Source of the DNA: Pyrocephalus nanus
Taxonomy: Eukaryota > Chordata > Aves > Passeriformes > Tyrannidae
Reading direction: 5' to 3'
Assembly (NCBI GenBank): GCA_038380795.1
Contig: CM076266.1
Location: forward strand, 40,632,425 to 40,696,424
DNA length: 64,000 nucleotides
Positions within the stretch are counted from its first letter, which is position 1; every line of letters begins with the position of its first letter. Positions 47,986 through 58,909 of this stretch are shown here, in pieces. The notes beneath the pieces were generated by a model that did not search any database, had not been told where the DNA came from, and worked only from the letters and a program-made list of their open reading frames with translations. The translations under genes were made by a program, and so were the position numbers.

Positions 47986-50900
47986 CTGTCCAGACCTTGT
48001 ATCACCAAAGCCACCCATCACTAGGATAAGGAGAAGGAAAGCTTTCTGGAATTAGTGAAAACATCATCCTTCAAGCAAGGTGTCTGGGCAATGATTGCTA
48101 ACAACATCAATACTCCTTGGAAGCCAATCTGTCAGTACAATTCTGGCAGTTTTAGTGAGACATAAGTTACTCTGAACACCTCTCTTTGCTTCTAAGAAAT
48201 CAGCAGGGACTTGGCCTCAATCTTCTTGGGGCACCCAAAGGAAAAGATACCCCTCTCTCTCATATACAAGAGCAGAATTATTTGCAAGATGAAGTCACAG
48301 AACTACAAACATAATGTTTTCAGCTGTTTTTAATAGGCCAAATAGTCAGTCAAATGCACCAGCTTTCCCACATAAGAAATACCTAAATATGAGAAATCAT
48401 GGTCATGGGAGATATTATAGCAGCTGAAAAGGGCTAGAAAATAACAGTGTATGATGCCATACTCTCTGTATTTCTTCTGCATTATTTTCACTTTCAAGTT
48501 TGTACTGAAGGCTGCTTCCTCCTTAAGAAACCTCTCTGCTCATTCATACTAATACAGCTTTTTGCTAGCCTTTCCCTCCTGCTTTTTGCTTCTGTGTAGT
48601 TAATGAATTGATTTAATATTTAATTTTGTCAACAAAATTAAAAAAGATTAAAGGAATGATTGACAAAAGGATGAAAAAGACAATGCATGCAACTTCAGTG
48701 CTTCCGGGAATTACTAAGATCACTCAGATTGATAAGACTTGATTGCCTGAATCACTTCTGACACATATTGCCTCTGTGGATTTTCTTTATCCCTTTTTCC
48801 AGAAATATTCTTTTGTTTATGAAATGTACTTCATATCTCTGGTAGCTACCTTTAGTGAAACAGTAAAAACTACCACATAAAATAAGATTGTCAGTCAATC
48901 TTTCCAATGACATTTTGCATTGACTTTTTCTTAGTGAGTATTTTGGTAGATGCTGTATCTGGTACAGGAAAAGAAATGCCTTCTTTGAGGTTATATAACT
49001 GGGAAGGAAGGGAATGTGCCTCTGCATCCAGCAAGAATTACACAAGTTACCTTTGGCCTGTCTCTTAATTATCTTGTGATTTTTGTGAGTTTTAATGTGC
49101 TCTTTACAGAAAATAAAGTGCGCCCCACCCAAATTGGTGACAATATTATCAAGTTTGCAAAAATATGTATGCAAAATATGATAGTTATTAATTTTTATTA
49201 CTATGGTGATATTGTGCATGCATCATTGTAGCTCCAAGAGTCTCATTTATAGGACCCCACTGTGATAAGTCTTGGACAGATAAAAAGGAGCAAAGCTGTA
49301 TAGAAAACACATCTTAACAAGGTCACATCACAAGCACAGAGCTTTTAAATTCTGAAGATCTGAAGTGGTAGTGACTTGTGCTTCCTAATGCCTGCATTTC
49401 CTTTTTCATCCTCGTTGTCCATGACACTTCCATTAATTATAGCATTCCTTTGACAGGAAGCATGGATGCTATGGACAATACCAGCAGTTATCCATATATA
49501 AGAGACAAAGGCAAAGATAGAGATGTTTTATTTTGCAGCTCCAAGTCTTGTGCCAGTAAGCTATAACTGGGTAATTAAAAAGCTGGTTTGTTATTAGGTG
49601 TTAAATATTAAATAAATTCAAAATCTCATCATCTGGCTCATGGAAAGAACTATGAGAGTGGTGAAATGAAGAGGAAAAAAATAAGAGGCCATGAACATGT
49701 CAGAGAAGTCATTCTCTACGGCCTCATCTCCCTTGACAGAAATGTGTATTGCAATCTATCAACCAGGCAGTGACCATCTTTTTTAAAACACCTTCCCAGG
49801 CTGTGTGCACAGAATTGCTGGTCACACAGTGCTGGAAGTGGTGTGTTTGGAGGGCAGAATCATACTACCTTTGTTAGGACACTGAGATTACACAGTTTCT
49901 CTTCTCCCGTTCTAGTTAGTGTTTTAACACTGGCCTGTGAAGAGTAACACATCCCAGGACTTTATATTAACTGGCTTCAGTTCAGACTGGAATGCAGAAT
50001 TAAAGACACTGAAAATAATGGCATTTTTTATTCTGGCAGTTGAACCACAAAACAAGCAAATTAAATATAGCTAAAAATCAGTCCAAACCAAGAAAATCAG
50101 TGTATTTTTCAGTGATTAAAAAAATTAATGGCTATAAAAGTTGTTTAATTCTACCCAAAGTTAATTCTTTCCCTTTTTTGAAATACTCAGCCTTCCTTGG
50201 CTGATATTTGAGAAGCTGAAGTTCAGCTTGAAATGAAAATACTGTTTTGAAAAAAAAAGTTTCATCTTAAAAATGTCAAAATAAAATGTTTTGCCTTTTG
50301 CAGATTCCTCTTTTCCCTTTTCTATCCCTTGTTATTTGCTGAATTTTAGAAGTTGTTTTGATTTTTGGGAAATGTGATTATATTGGCAGATCTACTACAT
50401 GCATTTTTTTTTTTTTCAATCTATTGTTATCTGTCTGGGATGGGTTTCTCTAATGGTTCTGTTGAAATACATTAATTCATGTATTCTGTCTCCTTCCTTC
50501 TCACTGATTCCTTGCTCTCACTGGAGCTGGGCTAGTCTGAAATCTTACCCCCAAGTACCCTTAAACTTTGGAGAACCTTGGAGTTTGACATCCCTTACTG
50601 TAGTTGCCTGACCTCTTACTCCAAGATCTGAGAAGACTTAACCTTTTTGAAAGTTGTGGTGCAAACTTCTTCACAGCTCAATGCCAATTGCCTCTTCATC
50701 CTTAGAGCTTAGTTAGAATTTGTTTGGGTTGATAGACATGCAATTTCCATTAATTTCTTGCAAAGTACTCTTTAGGTTTTGATTGCTTTCCCATGTTTAA
50801 AACCTGCCATTTTATCTCCCTAGTGTGACTCATTGCTTGCTTTGCAATGCTTCACTATAGAAATATGCACCCTGTAGTAAGTTTGATGTGATTAATATCC

Positions 50901-51065
50901 TTAAAAACCGACCCATATTTAATGTCAATGTAAAACTGACACAGCTATGCCAGAAACAGACACAGTGTTAGATTTTCTTTCTCTTTCACTGGCTAACCTT
51001 GCCCCCAAAGCTCCAGTATTATTTTTTCTTTATTAAAGTGGGGGTTTTCATATAAGAACAGACTT

Positions 51066-51096
51066 AAGAAGAAGAAGAAGAGAGAGAAGAAAAGAG
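51066..51096 (+). repeat. GAA/GA purine repeat
   Basis: (AAG)n passes into (AG)n over about 30 bases. It is a simple repeat. Confidence 0.85.
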
Positions 51097-51311
51097 GTTA
51101 TTCAGGGTGTATGCGGCCTCTTCTCTCCTTTCCACAGTATTATTAACAAAATCTTCAGTGTCTCCAAGTGCATCTGTTTGCACATGAAAAAGCCACCCCA
51201 TGCATTACTTCAATAGTGCTCTTGCTAATTAATGTGAACACTTACACATGCAAATCACAATAACTATCAGTTTGTGCATGCAATTACTTGATTTATGCAT
51301 GCAAATGTCCA

Positions 51312-51395
51312 TCTGAGGCCAGATCTTAACCTATTGTAAACTGGAATAGCTCCACTGACTTGAGTCAAACCATGTTGATTTATATTTGCTACGGA
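51312..51395. mobile_element. ancient palindromic amniote repeat (MITE-like)
   Basis: The sequence contains GGCCAGATCTTAACC, GGAATAGCTCCACTGACTT and GTTGATTTATATTTGC. This order matches a palindromic repeat common in turtles, crocodiles and birds, in which GTAAAT...AGCTCCATTGACTT is followed by its own inverted copy. The element name is not known to me. Confidence 0.45.
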
Positions 51396-54300
51396 ATTAT
51401 TCCACGGTACTTTTCCAGCCAATTTTCATTCTTGGCGGAATTATAGATGCAGTTACAGACTTGCTTAAAAAAGTTGAGCTTTTGCATTCTAAGGCAGTAT
51501 CTGACTCTAATGATGGCCTGGATTTTGCAGCATCTGCAAGTTCTATATGCTGAACCTCCTCTTTCTTCCTATGAGCTCCGTTCCTTCTATAAATCTTACC
51601 ATGCCCTATAACCTGCAGTCTGAAAGGAAAGCAGGTCAGCAATTAGCCTTTTCAAAATGATGGCATGTTCATGGAAGGGCTTTGGGTGGTCCTATATATC
51701 AGATTGACTTTTAGTTACCGATCAATTCAAGATCAGTTATGGGATAAAATGAGGAACCAGATAATTTTCTAGGTCCATTAGCATTAGGATAAGGCTGATT
51801 CCAAGGCTGGAGTGAAGGTAGCTGCAAAATGAAGATCTGGAAAAGGTTTAATTTTTCAAATATTTCTTCAGCTTAAAATTTACTAAACAATGAGCAAACT
51901 ATTGTGATGCAGGGGTTGATTCCAACTGAGACTACTTAAGTTGTGTCACAGTCCATGTTGTGGTCCAAATGACATCAACATGGTCTGAAAAATAAGTTTT
52001 TAGTAAAATAGGCTTTTAGGTTTTTGTTTTGCTTTTTTTGTTTGTTTTTTAAAGTTTCTAGTCTTCTGGACATGTAAAGAAAGTTTCAAAATCATTACTG
52101 AAAGCTCTGCATGGATGTATTGCAGAGCTCACAAACTACAGGATGTGAATTTTCTTGACATGAGGTAGGATTGGTCTGACTCTAAAGACCTCAGAGATGC
52201 TCCATTGGCTCCACTGGGCAGAGAAACAGGTCTTTTAAACAAAAGTTGGTTGTAAAATAACCAGAATATGTTTTAAGCTCTCAACTGAGAATCAGTTGTA
52301 ACAAGTAATTTGGTTATAGCAGACACTGCTGGGCACTGAATACACAGGAATGCTTCTCCAGCTTCAACCATTCACCATTCTGAGTGAGCAGCCTACACTG
52401 CTGCCCTGGACACATTTGTAAGCACTGTCATTCCCACCCAGGGAAGTGCATGCCACCAGTGTATCATGAATACCTTCTAAATGGTTTTTAGTAAAGTGTC
52501 CCTGAAAAAGCCTGCTGAACTTGGCAGTGAGAATGGCCAGAACTTTGCTTCCAGAATAATCATGAGTGAAGGAATACAAAATGGAGAGACATATAGGTGA
52601 TATAGGTGATTCTGGAAAAAATTATTACTTTCAGCCAGATTTGCTTACTTGATCTTAGCTAATATACTGGGCAGAAGTAAGGATGCAAGGAGCAGCATGA
52701 AAAGCAGGAGGTGACAAGAGCCTCAGTGAGACATGGAGAACAAAACCCAGGACACAGAGCCAGCAATGTGTGGAAACACCTCCTATTTTCTCAAGTAATG
52801 CCCAGGTTCAAAGAAACTTGTGGCTGTGATACTTGGAAATCCTGAAAAAAAATGGGAACCTACTCATGTTGTGGTGAGATGTTTTCAGGAGCAACATGCA
52901 GACAAGGCCTGAGAATAATCAACTTGACCTTCTAAAAGATCTGATGGGGAAGCAATTTTAGCATCCAGACATGACTAAATATATCTTTCTGCTCCCTGGC
53001 AAACTAAACAGCTATTTTGTCCATGAGCTCTGCTTCTTAAAATTACTACTTGATTTACAGCTGTTAAGTCATTTTAAGGACCTTATTAATCATTTGCTCT
53101 TGGCAGGCAAAGTTACGACTGCTAAAAATAAGAAACAATGTCTTGTGTCTTAATCAGAAAGATGGGGATGGTGGCCAAGCAGTGAAGATTCTTGCAAACT
53201 TTCTGTGCACATTTGTGTATAGTGTGTGTTGTAGATAAACATACAAACACTTACTGCATCATGTTTGGTTAGTTGAGCCAATTATTAAAAGGAAACTGAG
53301 TTCCATTCCCACTAGATTATAGTGCCATGATTGTTCAGGGAAATTGTGTGAGAAAAAAATATTTAGTAGTGGGTGTACTCAGCAAAGATCTCCTCTGAGA
53401 CTGATAGTTACACCAAAAGATAGGTAATTGGTAAATGCCTCAAGTATTAATTTCTTTTTTTTCTGTAGAAGTTAATACAATAATATTGAACTGGACCAGA
53501 GTTAAATATGACTAGAGCTATTTCCTATAAATTTTTTTAATAAATAAGTTTTGTGTTCATTACTGTGTCTGACAACAGCACACTTAAGTAGGATTTTAAG
53601 TTCTATACACCTGAACAAAGTTCTTAGAATTTCTCCTACTTTTCTATCAAGAAATTCTTGAAAGAAAGCAACTCTGTGTGTACTGTATTTCACTTTTACA
53701 ATTATAGGTTCTCTGCTGGTTTTGCATGATTTATATAGGTTATTGTAACAGCCTTTAAGATTAGAATATTACAGGTAAATACTAAAGAGAATGGATAAAG
53801 ACAGTTGCATAGTTAAACACTTCCTCACCTCTCATATCATGATCCCTTGGATGTGGAAACTAAATCTACCCCAAAACCAAGCAGAATAGAAACTATTTCT
53901 TTGACACCTTATTCAATTAAACCTAAGAATTACTCGCAGGATTCAACTGATTATCAAAATATTACCAATGTCATGGAAAAGGCAAAGGGTTAATTTTTAG
54001 TTTCCTAATTATAATTCTTTTTGTAAACAAAAGGTAAGAATGCAAGCAAAAATATTGCTTTAATAACTCACTAAAGAGTGCTGTAGTTCATGAATTTTAT
54101 ACAATTCTCAGTTGCAGTCTTGACAGTGGAATAGGGAAGGGAGGAAAATATTATGTGAGTGATTATTTCCAGACTGAGAGTGAACACTTAGTGTAAAAGT
54201 TTCCAAAGCAGTTGTGTTGCAAACTCTGTAAAAGACACTGGGTTTTAATGTGCATTTTGAAAGAACATCATCAGTGTGACAATATGGACTTCATTAGCTC

Positions 54301-55074
54301 CAACTGCAACTGTGGAAATAAATTTGAGTTGAAGACACAGTCTAACCTCACTATAACAAATCACCACTGGGCTTGGATAAATATTTATGATTTCAAACTG
54401 TTCAGGGTAATAGGATTTGGCTGTTTGCTGCTTTAGAAAAAATGGAGAAACTTGCAATTTAAATTAGACATTTATATATTGTACTTTTATGGAAACTGTT
54501 TTCCACAGATCAATATTTAGATGAAATATTAAAAAGGAAGTCTAAATTAAATGAGTATGGAAATGAAAAGGACTTTTCCAGATCATGTACAATATGTATG
54601 GGGGAATTTTTTTTTTAGGTTTATATTAATCTTAACTTGTCTTTTTTTTTCTAACAGACTGATCAATAAAATTAGTTCACTCTTGCTCATAGAAGTATTA
54701 AAGTAGGATGTTCTGGTGAAGTTATGATACTGATTTTGGAAACAGATTATGTTTACATAGAGTATTTGCATAGGAAAAACTGCAATAGAAACAATGATTA
54801 TATGTAGTTAGTTCAAAATAAGCAGTCACAGTTTTGCTTAAGAACTCACATGAATATTTTCAGCTTATCTGCACTGAGTATATGTATTTAAAATACACTT
54901 AGACACATGTATAGGCACAAATTTCAGTCACACAGAGAAAAAATTTTTATGCACATATTTTTTTGTATTATACTTGTAAGGTTTCTTAGCCATGGCTTTG
55001 AGTGTCCTGAGACTGTCTTACTGCCAGTTTTTAGCTTCTCACTACTGAGTCAGCAGTCTTCCTTCTTTTATAAT

Positions 55075-55200
55075 ATCTGAGGATCCTGCTGGACAACGTG
55101 GTGGACATGAGGAGCAGTGTGCCCTTCCAGCAAAGAGGAGCAACAACACCAGGTGAAGGACTGCAGCCAGCAGGTGAAGGGAGGATGCCACGGGTCGAGG
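55075..55200 (+). mobile_element. CR1 LINE fragment, left part (interrupted)
   Basis: The sequence from AGGATCCTGCTGGACAAC through GTGTGCCCTTCCAGCAAAG to CACGGGTCGAGG follows the CR1 ORF2 3' half. Similarity stops at 55,200 and resumes at 55,492, so the two pieces appear to be one copy split by an insertion. Confidence 0.75.
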
Positions 55201-55491
55201 TGGGATAGCGACATGGTTTCAGGATACCCGCTTTTTGTTACAACAGTGTATCTACCTTTATACAGTTCTGGATGACACATGTGCACACAGCACTGGTTTA
55301 CCACTAACATAACAACTCATGATTGGACATGAGTTACACATGTCTGAACCCAATAGGTCAGCATTCTTGACAGAAAACCCATTCTGTGTTACAGTCCTTA
55401 CTGTCCATGGTTAACCCTCTGCCAGGTGTACAAGTTTCATCTTTGGTATTTTAGCTTACAGAGAGCCCAGAACCAGCTGGGCTCCCCCACA
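55201..55491 (-). mobile_element. probable solo LTR inserted in CR1
   Basis: This 291-base insert sits between two parts of a CR1 copy. Read on the - strand it starts TG and ends CA. It has a TATAAAGG box about 230 bases in and is flanked by CGAGG and GGAGG (4 of 5 identical, a possible target duplication). No retroviral gene is present. The family is not identified. The nested position is clear, while the LTR assignment rests on ends, TATA box and length. Confidence 0.55.
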
Positions 55492-55745
55492 GGAGGTGAT
55501 TATTTTCTATTCAGAAACTGGGAGCTCTGCAGATGGCTACAAAGATAAAGAGGGCTCTGGAACACTGTGCATGAGAAGCTACTGAGATGCTGATAGAAAT
55601 TTCTTTGTTCAGTTTGGAGAAAAGAAGTTTAGTGATTGCTGTGTACAACTAAGTAATGGGACGATACAGAGAAGTTGGAGCCAGATTCTTCTCAGAGGTC
55701 ATCCCTTCTCAGAGAAGGGACAAATTGAATTTCACAGAGGTGAGG
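55492..55745 (+). mobile_element. CR1 LINE fragment, right part (interrupted)
   Basis: The sequence resumes the CR1 3' half with GGAGGTGATT, then a small internal loss, GGCTACAAAGATAAAGAGGG, and AGTTGGAGCCAGATTCTTCTC to about 55,745. It is heavily decayed and lacks the 3' tail. Confidence 0.7.
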
Positions 55746-56554
55746 TGACGCCCTATCCCATACTCCAGCTCCTGCAAGACTCTTGGATTCTGGACTTACA
55801 CAGAACCCTCTGGTGCTTTCTCTTTTTTTCTTCCTTCTTTTTCTTCTTTTAGTCTACTCTCTTAATATTTTTGGGTAACTTGGGACTGAATGGGTTGGAT
55901 TTTGCCAAACAGGGGCTAGTATGTGCTAAGTCAATGCTTTGTGGAATTATTTGTTTTAGTTGTATGTTAGCCTTTAAACTTTTGTCAAGTTCTCTTATTT
56001 TCTAAAGTTTACCAGTAAAGTACCCCCTGAGAAAATGTGTGCAGCTTTTCTCCTATGCACTTCCTCTTAAGGTATTAAAAGAACCAAAGGCTCTTCTAAT
56101 ATGTCCAGAGGGCGGATATTGTTGGAGCCAATATTTAATAAAGAATCAGTCTAAGAAACAAGAGCCCTGTTCCTTCAGGCACTTTTCAAACTATGGTCAG
56201 TCTTCACACACCAATAGATGATCATTCATACTTGTTTAATTAATCTTCAGAAATAAGAAACTAAAAAATACTTTGAAATTCAAGTTATTTCTACTTTTTA
56301 AGATAAACTGATCTTTAGCATGTGCAGGAGTAATCAAACAAAAGAATCCTGAAGTAGCAGAGAACAAGGGTGAGGACACAGGTCTGATTAATTCCATAGC
56401 ACTGCCTCAGGATCATGAGTAACAGTTACACTAATTTTAGTAAAAGGAAACAGTCCTCCTGATCACTACAGAAATAGTTGTTGATGTGTTTTTCTGAAGA
56501 AGTGATGTCAGTATGAAAGGGGAAGTGGTATGCAGGAGCTCTCACTAGCAGTCA

Positions 56555-56880
56555 TAAATTCACAGAACCTTGTTGATCAGAAGGAATCTCCAGAGGTCAT
56601 CCAGTCCACCCTGTGCTCAGAGTCAGCTGCCTGGGGCTTCACTGCTTAAGTCTTTGTCAGCTCCAAGGATGGAGAGCCCACAGTTATGCTGTTTGACAAA
56701 CGTTTATCCTCTTCCTGCTAGGCATTTTAGTGTTCAGTGAGACCCCTGGACCTTTTAGCCAGTATGAATCATTACTTTCTAAGGGGCTGACTCTTCTACA
56801 TATTCATATTATGGAGCACGATTTCACATTTGCTCTATTGAGTTTCAATCTGTTGATGCTCGCTCCACCCTTAGGATCTA
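56555..56880 (-). mobile_element. CR1 LINE 3' region, diverged
   Basis: The antisense 3' end reads TTCACAGAACCTTGTTG, CCAGAGGTCATCCAGTCCA and GCTCCAAGGATGGAGAG (56,555-56,680). Weaker similarity continues to about 56,880. It is not coding. Confidence 0.72.
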
Positions 56881-57124
56881 CTGTGGTCATTAGTAGTTAC
56901 TAATTAGTAACATCCATTCAAACTAATTCATGTCATAAGACATGAAAAAAATTCAATCAATCAGAAATATATTGTGTTGGTCAGTGTGGCTGTGAAAATT
57001 GGACTTGTTTCTCTTTGTAGTTTCACTGATACTTAGTTTTAGTAGTACTTAGTAGTACTCTGATACTTAGTTTTACATGTATTCATCTCACCAAATAAGC
57101 TCTATTTCTAAAAACTATTGCTTA

Positions 57125-57180
57125 TGTCACTCAGTGATCTTGAATGTCTTTTCCAATCTTAATGATTCTGTGATTCTATG
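57125..57180 (+). mobile_element. CR1 LINE tail scrap
   Basis: About 50 bases of CR1 3' end remain, ending GATTCTGTGATTCTATG. Upstream sequence is not recognisable as CR1, so this is either a very short insertion or a remnant. A short tandem echo (CTGATACTTAGTTTTA) lies nearby at about 57,026-57,075. Confidence 0.6.
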
Positions 57181-58748
57181 TAACGTTATAAAAATTTCCC
57201 TTAGTCATCAGAAAATACACATACAAGTCTACAGTATAAAAAAAGGGCAAACATGTTTTTTCAAGCCCTAGGAAAACTGTACTTGTTTTTCCTCAGAGAG
57301 ATTAATTCTGTGTGATTTTGAAAGGTTAGTGCACGTATCCATTGACTGCAATGATGTAATTACCTTGCACTTCTTCAAATGACAAAGTTTGCAAGCAAAC
57401 AATAGTTTATTACATTCATTGGGAAGTTTTAATATCATTTTTTAAATATTTTTGCAAATTCTTGAGGAAATGTGTTTGGTGGCTGCTGCAATTTGCAAGT
57501 GCATCTTTGTCAGTGTCACCAAAGCTATGATCAAGTTCAGGAAGAGCAAGATTTCACCCTTAAAATTTTGCAGTCATTTTCTTTGTGAATACTTCTAGTT
57601 CTATTCACCTTTCCTCCTTCTTCCCCCAAATACCTAAGTTAGCTAATCCTAGACAGTGTGCCTGAAAGACACCTTGGCCACAATACACTCTCAGCCATGG
57701 CAGAACTTATTAAATGGCTTAAATGGCATTCCTGGGCAGGGCCAGATAAATATATGTTTTAAAGTAATTTTCCAGAACATAACCTTATAACAGTGCTTAA
57801 GTAACCCCTGGAAATACAGTCCTCTGCTTTTACTGTCCACTTTAACTTGCTTGTGTTAAACAGAATTGTCTCAAGCTGTGGTCCTACAAATCATATGTGA
57901 ACTGTACTAGGTCAAGATGTTGTCTCTCTCCCCTTTATCATGTTGCCAGCACTCTTCTGCCTGTAGGAGTAGCAATTGCTCAAACCTCATTAAATGGAGT
58001 GGGGGAGAACCTGCCCATACATGGCCTCTCTCTGCCTTTCCTATGCTTTCATTTGTACTTTTCTTTTTGCTGTTGGAAGTAGAGCAGCATGGGAAAAAAG
58101 TCCAAACTGTTAATATATCTGCCCAGAAAAAAAGGTCCTGGCTGGTATGATTTTTGTGTCCTTCTCTTGCTTCTGTTTTCACTTTGGCTCCTACAGCACA
58201 GGTAGGTCTCAGAGTTACCAACTTAGCTGCTGCTCTTGTCTTTAAAGCCCACTCTGAACTGTGGAAATCTTCAAACACACTTCTGATTGAGATTACAGGT
58301 GTTACCAGGACATTGCAGAGGAATGATATAAAGAGGTGCAACCTTACTTGAGGGTGAGTTGATTTTGAAGGTATCTCAGTACCTGGCAGCTTTGACAGCA
58401 CAGCATCAAAGGGTTTTTCTGCTGACATCCATGGTCTAGCTGCTAGGTCGCTTGGTGTGTCCTCATCTGTGCTTAAGTATCACTTTAAAGCACGTGCCAT
58501 ATTACTCATGAATCACAAGCCAATTTGTCTTTTAAAGGTCATCTGAGCCACTCCGAAATAACCAAATTCACCGTGGTACATAAAAGAAAGCAGCATTTGT
58601 AAAATTGCTGAGTAACAAATGCATCTATGCCTGGTCATATTTTCAGCTCCCATATCTAAAATACGGCTCAGTGGGGATTTGATCCATGATGCATCCATCC
58701 TGCATACTATGTTTATGCAGGTAATAATAGCAATGAAAATAAATGTAC
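57181..58748. other. intergenic between CR1 scrap and ABCB5-like exon
   Basis: If the ABCB5 reading is right, this is old intron or post-gene DNA. The next exons (linker and second transmembrane domain) should lie at lower coordinates on the - strand. I could not recognise them, including in the 173-codon - strand frame at 57,907-58,428. Confidence 0.4.
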
Positions 58749-58909
58749 CTATGAGGTTGCAAGTGAATAACATGGCTCCTTTTTCTCCATCAGCTCTGTG
58801 TGTGTTCCCATTTCAACCACTGCGCCATCCCAATGCCTTCTATTACATCTGCAGTCTGAGCAGTGGAAAGCCAATGAGCAATAATAATAGTAGTTTGACC
58901 TCTCCTGGC
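58749..58909 (-). pseudogene. ABCB5: ABCB5-like transporter exon relic (end of first nucleotide-binding domain)
   Basis: Read on the - strand, a 161-base exon follows the acceptor CATTTACAG and ends at a GTAC donor. It encodes the segment after the Walker B region of an ABCB (MDR) half: ARRGQTTIIIAHWLST with the H-loop His kept, TADVIEGI, then after a frameshift DGAVVEMGTHTELMEKK and YSLATS. The lesions are Arg to Trp in the AHRLST motif, one frameshift between GI and DG, and TAG where the family has Gln before the splice. Splice sites persist but coding is lost. The tail-to-tail position against SP8 matches mammalian ABCB5. No other exon of the gene was recognised. An ABCB1-type paralogue is less likely given the location. 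Confidence 0.78.

Larger units (their letters stand above)
47986..55074. other. intergenic, nothing recognised apart from one old repeat
   Basis: This AT-rich desert contains only the palindromic amniote repeat near 51.3 kb and simple runs. A 155-codon - strand frame at 48,752-49,219 shows no family resemblance and no promoter or splice context, so it is not called. Confidence 0.5.

Noticed and set aside
48752..49219. 155-codon - strand frame in the downstream desert
   Set aside because: It is AT-rich, Lys/Ile/His-heavy, with no domain, no splice or promoter context and no repeat match.
57907..58428. 173-codon - strand frame as further ABCB5 exons
   Set aside because: Its position fits but the translation shows no transmembrane or ABC motif that I can align. 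A passing likeness (SAEKPFDAVLSKLPG) is in the wrong order for the exon next to the relic.
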